NCBI GenBank assembly: GCA_028714855.1
Contig: JAQTLP010000006.1
Span: 62,001-126,000, forward strand
Source: Phycisphaerae bacterium
GTDB taxonomy: Bacteria > Planctomycetota > Phycisphaerae > Sedimentisphaerales > Anaerobacaceae
Direction: 5' to 3'
DNA length: 64,000 bases
This document shows, piece after piece, positions 18,791 to 27,374 of this stretch. The position numbers and the translations under genes are program-made. The notes under the pieces were generated by a model. The model was not told the DNA's origin. It saw nothing but the letters and a program-made list of their open reading frames with translations, and made no database searches. Each line of letters starts with the position of its first letter. The stretch's first letter is position 1.

Positions 18791-19141
18791 CTATTCGGTC
18801 TTACTGGGGCGGGATTTCTTTTTTATTTTTTCAATAATTTTAACGGGCAGTCCGACCAGCAAGACGATTGGGAATTGGCAAATAATCATAAACAGCCGAA
18901 ACAGGCGGCCCATAACAGATACATCACGTGACCATAGTTGCTGCCACGCTCTGACCCAGACGCTGACCTGCCAGCGAAGATTTAGAAACGGGATATACTG
19001 AGTGAACTGGCCAACAGCCTCGCCGCAATGAGGGCAATAGTGATCAAGCGGGTGAACGGGCCTGAAGCATCTTATACAGACGGGCGTTCCATCGCCTTGT
19101 TCTTCAGTAATATCTCTATCTTCTGCAGGCTGTGGTTCCAT
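18791..19141 (-). CDS. Zinc-ribbon membrane protein, unknown function
   Basis: A 116-residue protein. An acidic N-terminus is followed by a zinc ribbon (two C-x2-C pairs: PVCIRCFRP about residues 20-28 and HYCPHCGEA about 34-42), an amphipathic Trp-rich region and one membrane helix (about 84-104, FMIICQFPIVLLVGLPVKII), with a basic tail. The layout resembles small zinc-ribbon plus helix proteins of unknown role. It has a good promoter of its own. No neighbour hints at its role. Confidence 0.7.
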   Translation of the reverse strand: MEPQPAEDRDITEEQGDGTPVCIRCFRPVHPLDHYCPHCGEAVGQFTQYIPFLNLRWQVSVWVRAWQQLWSRDVSVMGRLFRLFMIICQFPIVLLVGLPVKIIEKIKKKSRPSKTE

Positions 19142-19190
19142 TTCGATTGGCGCCTAATAAATAGTATAAACCGCTTTTTGCCAAGAACTT

Positions 19191-19219
19191 AGTATACCCC
19201 GCAAGGGATAAAAAGTCAA
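19191..19219 (-). promoter_or_regulatory. Promoter of the zinc-ribbon membrane protein gene
   Basis: Minus strand: TTGACT (19219-19214), 17-base spacer, TATACT (19196-19191), about 50 bases before the start at 19141. Confidence 0.65.
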
Positions 19220-19399
19220 GATACTTTGCCGAAGGCCGCGACGTAAAGAAAATCAAATACCAAAAATAAAAAGTAAAAAATATGGAGCCGCTTCGCGGAG
19301 GAGTTTTTATCCGAGCAGTAGGCAGCATTCCCATTTATTATTTTCGATTTACAATTTGGAATTGTATTTTACCTGTGAATTCATTAGTATGCCGTTGTT

Positions 19400-19705
19400 A
19401 TGGAAACGCTGAAATTATTATGCGATTATTTTCCGACGGCGGTTTTTACGGGCAAGTGCCTGGTCTTTATAAGCGAGGACTGGCGGGTAGAACTTACCGA
19501 GCATAAAGACAGCGATTTCAGCAAGGCCGATGATGCGCAGCCATCCATTATACGAATTAAAATCTTCAAAAAGGCGCTGAACGGAGAATTCGTACCCGGC
19601 CATTACGAGGATTTCCAGCTTTCATCATTGGGCGAATTAGCCGAGCAGATTGAAAAGTATGTGCAGTCGGCAATCGGCGCAAATCTGCGAGAGAATATCG
19701 AATAA
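19400..19705 (+). CDS. Hypothetical protein
   Basis: A 101-residue soluble acidic protein (METLKLLCDYFPTAVFTGK...). It reads as an alpha/beta mini-domain: an N-terminal helix, two strands (AVFTGKCLVFI, WRVELTEH), a loop, a strand (IIRIKIFKKA) and a C-terminal helix (LGELAEQIEKYVQSAI). No motif I know. No clear ribosome site precedes the ATG. It lies 54 bases before the DUF167 gene on the same strand, and codon use is like the neighbours. It is probably real but unassigned. Confidence 0.6.
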   Translation: METLKLLCDYFPTAVFTGKCLVFISEDWRVELTEHKDSDFSKADDAQPSIIRIKIFKKALNGEFVPGHYEDFQLSSLGELAEQIEKYVQSAIGANLRENIE

Positions 19706-19759
19706 CCGGTAAGCAAAAATTTCTTCTGCATACATCTCCAAACAGATATAATCTAATCA

Positions 19760-20056
19760 ATGGCTGATTTAAAGATTGAAAATACCGAGGGCGGCGTTAT
19801 CTTTCCGGCGAAGATAGTCCCCGGCAGCAGCAGGGCCTGTATCTGCGGTCTGCTCGGCGGGATGCTGAAAATCAAGATTTCCGCCCCGCCGGAGAAGGGC
19901 AAAGCCAACCAGAGTCTTATCGAATTTTTAGCTAAACAGCTCGGCGTGAAAAAGAACGCTATCAGCATAATCTCCGGCCAAACTAATCCAGTAAAACAAG
20001 TACAGGTTTTGGGCGTATCAGCTGATAGTCTGATAGAGAAACTTAACCTTGGTTAA
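19760..20056 (+). CDS. DUF167 (YggU) family protein
   Basis: A 98-residue protein matching the DUF167/YggU family, whose function is unknown. The core is FPAKIVPGSSRACICGLLGG, then LKIKISAPPEKGKANQSLIE and LAKQLGVKKNAISIISGQT, the most conserved part of the family. The ATG at 19760 begins the normal N-terminus. It precedes the MATE gene by 38 bases that are occupied by a dispersed repeat. Confidence 0.9.
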   Translation: MADLKIENTEGGVIFPAKIVPGSSRACICGLLGGMLKIKISAPPEKGKANQSLIEFLAKQLGVKKNAISIISGQTNPVKQVQVLGVSADSLIEKLNLG

Positions 20057-20094
20057 ATGGTAACTGGTTAAATAGTAATTGGTGATTGGTTAAA
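20051..20094. repeat. Dispersed repeat C, copy 2
   Basis: GGTTAAATGGTAACTGGTTA followed by AATAGTAATTGGTGATTGG fills the gap between the DUF167 and MATE genes. It starts inside the last codons of the DUF167 gene and runs to the MATE start. Confidence 0.55.
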
Positions 20095-21525
20095 ATGACT
20101 GAGGAATCAACGCTACTATCAAAAAATCATATCACGGACGAGAGTTCGCTTAAATATATGCTGAAGTTAGCTGCGCCGATGGTGGTAACGAACATATCGT
20201 TCACCGTTATGCAGTTCGTTGACAGGTTTATGGTTTCACGTCTTGGGACGGAGGCGCTGGCGGCGATTTTGCCGGCCGGCATTATCAGTTTCGTGCCCGT
20301 AAGCTTCGCAATAGGCGTGATGACAAGCGTCAACACATTTGTGAGCCAGAGTTTAGGCAGAGGGCAGAAAAAAGACTGCTCGAATTACTGCTGGCAGGCA
20401 ATATATATGGGGCTGGCATATATTGTTCTGGTAGCGGCAATTATGTGGCCTGCTGCGCCGTGGATATTCAGGACGCTCGGGCATGAGCCGGGGGTTGTCG
20501 CTTTGGAAGTCGTATATCTGCGGATTATGCTCTATTCTCAGTTTCTCTCGATATTCACGTGGGCGAGCACACAATTTTTGATGGGGATTCACCGGCCGAT
20601 TATTACGATGTATGCGTCGCTGGTCGGGCAGGTGGTCAATGTCACCGCGAATTACGCATTGATTTTCGGCCACTTCGGATTTCCCGCGATGGGTGTCGCA
20701 GGCGCGGGATGGGGAACATTTATAGGCGTAGGCGTCGGAGCAGTTATGGTGATGGCGATGTTTCTGGGCAACGAGATAAACTCTAACTTCGCAAGCAGGA
20801 GAACAACAAACATCGATTTGGCTAAGATGAAGGATTTGGTAAAAGTGGGTTTTCCGGCTGGGGCCGGCTTTATAATAAATATGTCATTCTGGGGAATAAT
20901 CCTGTTCGGGCTGGTCGGCAGATTCGGCAAAGAATCGCTGGCCGCGACAAGCGCGGTGTTTTCTTGTATGAGCGTTTCATTTATGCCTATTGTAGGGCTT
21001 GGAACCGCCCTGACCGCAGCAGTGGGCAGGTCAATCGGCAAAGGCAGGAAAGAAATGGCAATCAAACAAACCGCCGTCTGTCTGCGGGTCGCCCTTATTT
21101 ATATGGGGCTGGTGGGGCTTTGCTTTTTGTTATTCAGGAACAATTTAATGGCTTTCTGGTCCCCGGACGATAAAGAAGTAGTTGCTATAGGGATTAACAT
21201 TTTTATTTTTGCAGCCATTTTTCAGGTTTTCGACGGTATGCTGCTTATTTACTATAATGCGCTGTGCGGGGCCGGCGATACTTTGTGGCTGGCGATTGTC
21301 GAGGCCGTCAGCGCGACGACCATAATGGGAATAGGCGGCTTTTGTATGATAAAATTTTTCCCGGAGTTTGGCGCTTTGGGGCCGTGGGGTTCAGCCACGG
21401 TAAAGATTATCCTGATTGCGATGGCAAACCGCTGGAGATTTAAGAGCGGTAAGTGGATGCAGATAGATTTGTTCAAACGGCGTCCTGTCGGTGTGCCGGT
21501 AGAGATTGAGGCGGTCATCGAATAA
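20095..21525 (+). CDS. MATE family efflux transporter
   Basis: A 476-residue polytopic membrane protein of the multidrug and toxin extrusion family, which exports cationic compounds in exchange for Na+ or H+. About 12 hydrophobic helices in two similar halves are visible. Family signatures are LAAPMVVTNISFTVMQFVDR at the start, the helix segment GTEALAAILPAGII, and in the second half GKESLAATSAVFSCMSVSF and GLGTALTAAVGRSIG. The frame extends to a TTG at 20086 but the ATG at 20095 is preferred. Substrate unknown. The next gene follows 7 bases after its stop. Confidence 0.93.
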   Translation: MTEESTLLSKNHITDESSLKYMLKLAAPMVVTNISFTVMQFVDRFMVSRLGTEALAAILPAGIISFVPVSFAIGVMTSVNTFVSQSLGRGQKKDCSNYCWQAIYMGLAYIVLVAAIMWPAAPWIFRTLGHEPGVVALEVVYLRIMLYSQFLSIFTWASTQFLMGIHRPIITMYASLVGQVVNVTANYALIFGHFGFPAMGVAGAGWGTFIGVGVGAVMVMAMFLGNEINSNFASRRTTNIDLAKMKDLVKVGFPAGAGFIINMSFWGIILFGLVGRFGKESLAATSAVFSCMSVSFMPIVGLGTALTAAVGRSIGKGRKEMAIKQTAVCLRVALIYMGLVGLCFLLFRNNLMAFWSPDDKEVVAIGINIFIFAAIFQVFDGMLLIYYNALCGAGDTLWLAIVEAVSATTIMGIGGFCMIKFFPEFGALGPWGSATVKIILIAMANRWRFKSGKWMQIDLFKRRPVGVPVEIEAVIE

Positions 21526-21532
21526 TTTTAAG

Positions 21533-23137
21533 ATGAAAAAGATTTTGCTGATAATCGTTTGTGTTTTGTTTTTTACGGCAGGGGTATCCTTCGGCCAGAA
21601 TGCGACACTCGCCAACCAGGACAAACAAGGGTTGAATGCGCGGTCGATCGAGCAGGTGCTGAGATTAGACGATGAAGAGGTCGATTTAGGGACAGCAGTA
21701 CTGATTGTCTCGGAGCAGTGGAGTGATGTCGTAGAGGGCAGGAGGTACCTGTCGGACCTGGATGATATGGCCATTGAAATCCGCGGGAGACTAAAAAAGA
21801 AAAGGCTGCAGGCGAACTATAAAGCAATTGAGGTAATAAACAAATACTTATTTGACGAACTGGGATTTAGGGCGGTTAAAGATGCAAACAACCCGGATGA
21901 TTTGTTTTTGCATTCGGTACTGGACAGAAAACGCGGGTACTGCCTTAGTCTTTCGGTGCTTTACCTTTCGCTTGGGGAACGGCTGGGCCTGCCTTTGTAT
22001 GGCGTTGTTGTGCCGGGGCATTTTTTCGTGAGATACGACGACGGACGGGTGCGCTTTAATATCGAGACAACCAGCAAGGGCGGATATGCTGATGACGAAC
22101 ACTACAGGAAAGAATTCAAGGTGCCGAAGAACAGCGACGGCATTTATATGGAGAACCTGAATAAAATCCAGACATTAGGCTGTTTTTTTAATAATCTTGG
22201 AAACAGCTACAATGAGGTCGGCGATATAAATCAGGCGATGCTTGCGATTGAGAGAGCAGTCGAGATAAATCCGGGCCTGGCTGAATCACGCATGAATTTA
22301 GGCAATATCTACCTGAAGAAAGATAAAGTAGATGACGCAATACGCGAATACAACGCGGCTCTGGAAATTGACCCGGGCAATGCCAAGATATATAACGGCC
22401 TTGGAAACGCATACGCCGAACAAGGCCGTTGGAACGAAGCAGCTTCGCAGTTTATGCGCTCGGTCGACATGGACCCGGATTTCACAGAGGCGTATAAAAA
22501 TCTGGCAACCGCTTATTGCGAACAGGAAAGATTCGGGCTGGCTGAGATGCAACTGAAACATGCGATTGGTCTGGAGCCGAAAGACCCCAATCTGTATAAG
22601 CAATTAGGCGACATCTATACCAAGATGGGGGATTATAAAAATGGAATATCGCAATATAAAAAAGCTTTGGGGAAAAAGAGTAACTTGGCTGAGGCACATT
22701 TTGGTCTGGCTTTCTGTTATAACAAACTGGATTTGTTTGACGATGAACTTCAAGAATACAAAAAAGCTCTGGCAATTAAACCCGATATGACGGCTGCTCT
22801 GGTGAATTTAGGGAATGCATATTTCAACAGACATAACTATGATGCAGCCATCGAACAGTATAAAAAAGCCGCCCAGATAACACCAAAAGACATCATGATT
22901 CATTATAACCTCGGAGCGGCGTACTCCAACAACGGACAATATGAGCAGGCAGCATCAGAGTACGGGAAAGCGATTGAGATTGACCCGAAAATAGGCGATG
23001 CGCATAAAGGGCTGGCGTTCGCATTTTACAGGTTAGAAAAATATGATTTGGCGTGGCAGCATATTAAAACAGCCGAGAAATTAGGAGTCGAAGTTTCCAA
23101 AGACCTGCTCGCTGCCATCGAGGACGAAATAAAATAG
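21533..23137 (+). CDS. Secreted transglutaminase-like (SirB1-type) TPR protein
   Basis: A 534-residue protein with an N-terminal signal peptide (MKKILLIIVCVLFFTAGVSF). Residues about 50-200 form a SirB1/transglutaminase-like domain: LHSVLDRKRGYCLSLSVLYL carries the likely catalytic Cys and VVPGHFFVRYDDG the His. From about residue 205 to the end there are about nine tetratricopeptide repeats (for example AMLAIERAVEINPGLAESRM, YNAALEIDPGNAKIYNGLG). It is probably periplasmic or outer-membrane associated, with TPRs as scaffold. The ATG at 21533 gives the signal peptide; a TTG at 21506 lies within the MATE gene. Protease-like activity is not proven by the sequence. Confidence 0.88.
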   Translation: MKKILLIIVCVLFFTAGVSFGQNATLANQDKQGLNARSIEQVLRLDDEEVDLGTAVLIVSEQWSDVVEGRRYLSDLDDMAIEIRGRLKKKRLQANYKAIEVINKYLFDELGFRAVKDANNPDDLFLHSVLDRKRGYCLSLSVLYLSLGERLGLPLYGVVVPGHFFVRYDDGRVRFNIETTSKGGYADDEHYRKEFKVPKNSDGIYMENLNKIQTLGCFFNNLGNSYNEVGDINQAMLAIERAVEINPGLAESRMNLGNIYLKKDKVDDAIREYNAALEIDPGNAKIYNGLGNAYAEQGRWNEAASQFMRSVDMDPDFTEAYKNLATAYCEQERFGLAEMQLKHAIGLEPKDPNLYKQLGDIYTKMGDYKNGISQYKKALGKKSNLAEAHFGLAFCYNKLDLFDDELQEYKKALAIKPDMTAALVNLGNAYFNRHNYDAAIEQYKKAAQITPKDIMIHYNLGAAYSNNGQYEQAASEYGKAIEIDPKIGDAHKGLAFAFYRLEKYDLAWQHIKTAEKLGVEVSKDLLAAIEDEIK

Positions 23138-23140
23138 AAT

Positions 23141-23530
23141 TTATTTCTTAATATCTTCCAAGAAATCCGCTCCCCAGCCGATAAGCTTTCCATTATCGAA
23201 AATAAGGGGCGTCAGCTCGCTGTCCATGATGGTGGCCGGATTGGCAGTGTAGACGGTGCTTTCTATATCTGTGTAGTAATACAACACCTCAAAGGTTTTG
23301 TCTTTCCCAGGCAGGATTTCGCTCTTATACGGGCTGTTGACCGTCGGTTCGCCGAACCTTCCGCCTCCGCTTTCGTTTCCCATAATCGCCAGCGCCTGCT
23401 CTTTGGCCATACCCACAGAAAGTTTTTGCAGATTTCGCCTGTTTGCAGTTCTAACCCGATCAAGCGAAGAAGTGCAACCGGCTATCAACACAAACAATAT
23501 GGAAACAACTGCCGCTTTTTTCATAACCAT
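23141..23530 (-). CDS. Small lipoprotein, BamE/DUF3192-like
   Basis: A 129-residue lipoprotein with a short signal ending in FVLIAGC (lipobox, Cys about residue 19). The mature part starts with RRNLQKLSVGMAKEQALAIM, the two-helix opening typical of SmpA/BamE-like and DUF3192 proteins, followed by a beta-rich domain with LPGKDKTFEVLYYYTDI and LTPLIFDNGKLIGWGADF. Such domains sit in the periplasm and mediate protein contacts. AAGGAAAGG precedes the ATG at 23530; a second ATG at 23524 is also possible. It converges on the TPR gene, with 3 bases between the stops. Confidence 0.75.
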   Translation of the reverse strand: MVMKKAAVVSILFVLIAGCTSSLDRVRTANRRNLQKLSVGMAKEQALAIMGNESGGGRFGEPTVNSPYKSEILPGKDKTFEVLYYYTDIESTVYTANPATIMDSELTPLIFDNGKLIGWGADFLEDIKK

Positions 23531-23641
23531 ACCTTTCCTTAAGACGCACCTGATTTTGGCCTTCTGAATTTTAACTTAATAGAAACCAGATTAAAAGACA
23601 ATACTTAGCTCTCCTTAAAAACAGCCATATTTCAAAAATTA

Positions 23642-23670
23642 TTGATATTACCCCGACAAGGGTGTATATT
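23642..23670 (+). promoter_or_regulatory. Promoter of the FG-GAP gene
   Basis: TTGATA (23642-23647), a 17-base spacer and TATATT (23665-23670) lie 62 bases before the GTG start at 23733. Confidence 0.55.
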
Positions 23671-23732
23671 GCTGTGCGTAAAACGTAATAAATTTCACAG
23701 AGAAACCACAGGTAAAAGTGGAGGATTTTATT

Positions 23733-26156
23733 GTGCGGCCGATTAGAACAATAATCACGGTTGTAATTTTAAGTGTAATTATAAGCAGCACCGGCGCTGA
23801 GCCGACCGACCCTAATAATTTAGCAGCATACTACGGGTTCGGCGAGATGGAGATAATCAAATTAGACTGGGGTATAAAAGGTTTGAGGGTCGCTGATTTC
23901 AACGGCGACGGCCGGGGCGATATCGCCGTGGTCAATGACAGAAAGGCCAAGATTGAGCTGCTGCTTCAAAAAGACTCCGTCGGGCCGGGCGAAACACCTG
24001 TAGCTGTTGACCCTAACGACATTGACATAAACATACTCAGCCCCCCTACCCGTTTTCAAAAAGAGTCTATAGCAGTCTCACAGAAAGTCTTCAGTTTCGT
24101 TTGCGGGGATTTGAATTCAGACAAGATGATTGATTTGGCCTTTTATGGCGAGCCGAAGGGTTTGTATGTGATATTGCAAAAAGCAGGTGAGACTGAAGCC
24201 GGAAAGCCGAAGATCTTAAACTGGCGAACAAGAAAAAAAATAAAAATTGACGACGGCCTTACAAATCCCGGCGCGCTGGTGTGTGCCGATTTGAATAACG
24301 ACGGTAAAGACGATTTGGCTCTGGCCGGCCGCGACGGGGTTTATATTATTCTGCAAAAAGAAGACGGCTCGCTGGCTGAGCCGGTGAAATATCCTACCAC
24401 TGCGACGACACTGGGCGCAGAAGCAGGCGATTTGAACGGTGACAAGATAAACGACCTGATTCTCGTAACAAATAACAGCGAAAAGCCGATACACACGCGG
24501 TTCGGCCTTGCCAAGGGACAATTAGGCCCACAAGTTCAATTCTTTATTGAAAGACCGCTGGCATTGGAGGTTTGCAATATAGACGCCGAAGCCGGCAGCG
24601 AAATCTTGACTGTTGATGCGTTAAGCAAGCGGTTAATCTGTTACAAATTTACCTCCGAAAAAGAGCCGGACGGCGATTGGCCGATTCTGTTTTATCCACT
24701 TACTTCGGGCGAAGGAAGTAATAAGCGGGATTTGGCAGTCGGTGATTTTGATGGCGACGGGCTGGCTGACATCGTGGTAAGCGACCCTGGAGCCGCGGAA
24801 CTTATTTTCTATAAGCAAACACCGGAACTCGGGTTGGCTGAGCCGGTGAAATTTCCCGCATTTGCCGATATTGAGAGTTTGTCTGCTGCAGATATCGACG
24901 GCGATGGGAAAGTCGAGCTGGCAGCTTTGAGCGTTAAGGAAAAGATAATCGGAAAAGCTAAATTGGAAGGCGACAGATTGTCGTTTCCGCAACCGGTCGA
25001 AATCATCGGTGAACCGGCGGCAATGGATCTTGCCGATATTGACCATGATGGTAAGACCGATTGTCTTTATATATCTAAAGACGCTAATGATATTAGACAC
25101 TTAAGGGTAATTTATAATCTTGGCGCAACGGACAAACGTGACATCCCGTCAAAAAAGAAACGGTCTAAGGAAGACGCAGATGACGCCAAATCTGCTTTAG
25201 AACTTAAAGGGCTTGCCTCAGACCCGGATGGTTTGAAAGTTCTTGATGTTGACCAGGATGGTTTAGAGGACGTTCTGATATTTGTCAAATACGAATCTCC
25301 TATATTGGTTCGCCAAGTACAGAAGAAAAAATTTAAAGTAGTTGATTCGCCGAGCGCACAAGCAAGCCTGATTAAGGATGCAACTCTGGGGTCAGCGGCT
25401 GTAGCTAATGTGGACGACAAGGCAGGCGAAGAAATGCTGGTTGCACAAAATAATTTTGCGAGGAGCCTGGTTTTCGCAGAGGGCAAGACATGGAGTATAA
25501 TAGACCAATATAACGCAAAGGGCACGGAGAATAAAATATCGGCAGTTGCCGCCTTCGATATTGACGGTAATGGTCCTCAAGGCCGCCCCGCTATCCTGCT
25601 GCTGGACGGTCAGAAGGGCCAGCTTCAAATACTCAAGGCAGGTGTCGATAATACCTACCGGTTTGAAAAAGAATTAAATGTCGGCACGTGGGACACAGCA
25701 GCAAAGCACCTAAAAATGCTGTTTGTACCTCTTACAGACAGCAAAGTTAAGAACATTCTGCTGTTCGACGGTGATAAATTTGCACTTGTAACGCCGCCAA
25801 GCGACAGCCAGACGCCGCAGCATTTAGAGCAGCTATTCAGTTATGAAACAAAAATAAAAGATGGTCTATATGGCAATCTTACGGCTGGGGACATTAACGG
25901 TGACGGCCGGGTCGATATTATTATGGTCGACTACAACCGCAATCATATCGAGATACTTGCGCTTGATAATGATACGAAGCCGATTCCCGCAATGCGTTTC
26001 AAGATATTTGAGCAGAAAAGCTATCGCGATGGTAAAGAACTCGCCAAAGTCTCTATCGAGCCGCGAGAGATGAAAATCGCTGACGTAACCGGCGACGGCA
26101 AAAACGATTTAGTAAATGTCATCCATGACCGAATAGTTATTTACCCTCAAGACTAA
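23733..26156 (+). CDS. Secreted FG-GAP/VCBS beta-propeller protein
   Basis: An 807-residue exported protein with a signal peptide (TIITVVILSVIISSTGAEP). At least eleven calcium-loop motifs of FG-GAP/VCBS type are spread along it, such as ADFNGDGRGDIAV, DLNNDGKDDLAL, DFDGDGLADIVV, DIDGDGKVELAAL, DVDQDGLEDVLI, DINGDGRVDIIMV and DVTGDGKNDLVNV, indicating one or two beta-propellers that bind Ca2+. No enzyme domain, cell-wall anchor or PEP-CTERM tail is seen. GGAGGA lies 7 bases before the GTG at 23733, which is preferred over the GTG at 23718. A surface binding or adhesion role is inferred. It is followed by the glycosyltransferase gene. Confidence 0.88.
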   Translation: MRPIRTIITVVILSVIISSTGAEPTDPNNLAAYYGFGEMEIIKLDWGIKGLRVADFNGDGRGDIAVVNDRKAKIELLLQKDSVGPGETPVAVDPNDIDINILSPPTRFQKESIAVSQKVFSFVCGDLNSDKMIDLAFYGEPKGLYVILQKAGETEAGKPKILNWRTRKKIKIDDGLTNPGALVCADLNNDGKDDLALAGRDGVYIILQKEDGSLAEPVKYPTTATTLGAEAGDLNGDKINDLILVTNNSEKPIHTRFGLAKGQLGPQVQFFIERPLALEVCNIDAEAGSEILTVDALSKRLICYKFTSEKEPDGDWPILFYPLTSGEGSNKRDLAVGDFDGDGLADIVVSDPGAAELIFYKQTPELGLAEPVKFPAFADIESLSAADIDGDGKVELAALSVKEKIIGKAKLEGDRLSFPQPVEIIGEPAAMDLADIDHDGKTDCLYISKDANDIRHLRVIYNLGATDKRDIPSKKKRSKEDADDAKSALELKGLASDPDGLKVLDVDQDGLEDVLIFVKYESPILVRQVQKKKFKVVDSPSAQASLIKDATLGSAAVANVDDKAGEEMLVAQNNFARSLVFAEGKTWSIIDQYNAKGTENKISAVAAFDIDGNGPQGRPAILLLDGQKGQLQILKAGVDNTYRFEKELNVGTWDTAAKHLKMLFVPLTDSKVKNILLFDGDKFALVTPPSDSQTPQHLEQLFSYETKIKDGLYGNLTAGDINGDGRVDIIMVDYNRNHIEILALDNDTKPIPAMRFKIFEQKSYRDGKELAKVSIEPREMKIADVTGDGKNDLVNVIHDRIVIYPQD

Positions 26157-26174
26157 CCAGGAAGAGCTTTGCCC

Positions 26175-27227
26175 ATGCAGGAAAACGATAATATTTTTAA
26201 CCTGCTGAGGGAAGAGGAAGCCGAAGCATCCCGGCGAGCTCTGCGCGGGGTAATATTGCAGCCGGGCGCAATCGGTGATTGTATATTAACTCTGCCTTTA
26301 GTCGAATTTATGAAAGACCGTCTCGGATTGGGCGGGGTTGACATTCTCGGTCATGCCGAATACACCGGCATTTTGCCGGGCAGGACGTGCGTTGACAGCA
26401 TCCGCTCTATAGATTCGGTAGACTTGCATCGATTATTTGTCGAACCCAATACGTTTGACCTTGCGGATGGGGATGCCTTGATAAACGTTTTTAGCGATTA
26501 TGCCTGGATTGTAACATTTCTGGGTGAGCCGGATAGTAACTTTGAGCAGAACCTGATTTTCACCGCCAATTGCAGCCGCAGTGTGGAAGTAATAACTTTA
26601 TCCTTAAAGCCATCTGAGAAATCATCCACGCATATAACCGATTTTTACATAGAGCAATTTGCCGCTCAAAGCGGCTTATCTCCGGAGCCTCCGCCGGTTT
26701 GCAAAACGAAAAGTTTAATAAAAGCGACTAAAGCAGACATAAACAGAGGTAAAGAACTGCTGAAAGAAATAAACGTTGATTCTACCGAAAAACTTATTGT
26801 AATTCAGCCGGGCAGCGGCGGTTCGCATAAGTGCTGGCATTTGGATAATTTCATAAATGTGGCGAAAGAGTTGGCAAGCAAGGGAACAGATGTGATATTT
26901 TTGCTGGGTCCCGCAGAGATGGAACGACTAAACACATCGACGATTAGCAGAATTGAGAGCATCTCTAAAATACTTACGAATCTGCCATTGGCGGACGTGC
27001 TTGCGGTTTTGAGCAATGCCAGCGGCTACACCGGCAACGATAGCGGGATAACGCATCTTTCGGCGACATTAGGCATACGAACGGTTGCAGTTTTCGGGCC
27101 GACAGACCCGGCGGTATATGGTCCTATCGGGCCGACTGTAACGGTTTTACAAGGCGTGGAACCGGATTTCACAAAGAAACCCTCGGCGAAGCTGCAGCAG
27201 AAGCTTTTGAAGGCTTTAATGACATGA
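26175..27227 (+). CDS. Glycosyltransferase family 9 (heptosyltransferase-like)
   Basis: A 350-residue ADP-heptose:LPS-heptosyltransferase-like enzyme. The N-terminal domain begins VILQPGAIGDCILTLPLVEF, the hallmark of GT9; the C-terminal domain has KLIVIQPGSGGSHKCWHLDN, the acceptor/donor loop, and the GYTGNDSGITHLSATLG and VFGPTDPAVYGP motifs. It transfers a sugar to LPS core or a related glycan at the inner face of the inner membrane; the actual sugar is unknown. ATG at 26175 is preferred (TTG at 26169 possible). It lies upstream of lpxD, which has its own promoter. Confidence 0.9.
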   Translation: MQENDNIFNLLREEEAEASRRALRGVILQPGAIGDCILTLPLVEFMKDRLGLGGVDILGHAEYTGILPGRTCVDSIRSIDSVDLHRLFVEPNTFDLADGDALINVFSDYAWIVTFLGEPDSNFEQNLIFTANCSRSVEVITLSLKPSEKSSTHITDFYIEQFAAQSGLSPEPPPVCKTKSLIKATKADINRGKELLKEINVDSTEKLIVIQPGSGGSHKCWHLDNFINVAKELASKGTDVIFLLGPAEMERLNTSTISRIESISKILTNLPLADVLAVLSNASGYTGNDSGITHLSATLGIRTVAVFGPTDPAVYGPIGPTVTVLQGVEPDFTKKPSAKLQQKLLKALMT

Positions 27228-27282
27228 GGATAAATCGCAGCCAGGTTTGCACTGAGCACGAGGCACAAGCGATATGTCTGTG

Positions 27283-27310
27283 TTGACTGCATCAGCTATT
27301 GTGCTATAAT
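27283..27310 (+). promoter_or_regulatory. Promoter of the lpxD-lpxI-kinase group
   Basis: TTGACT (27283-27288), 16-base spacer, perfect TATAAT (27305-27310), 64 bases before the lpxD start. AAGGA precedes the lpxD ATG. Confidence 0.7.
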
Positions 27311-27374
27311 ACATCAAAGATCTTTGTAGAAACTCACAACATCGAAATTCCGGCAAGATGAAAGATAAGGACAC

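Noticed and set aside
24633-25100. 155-codon minus-strand frame inside the FG-GAP gene
   Set aside because: Antisense shadow; the FG-GAP repeats on the plus strand continue without break.
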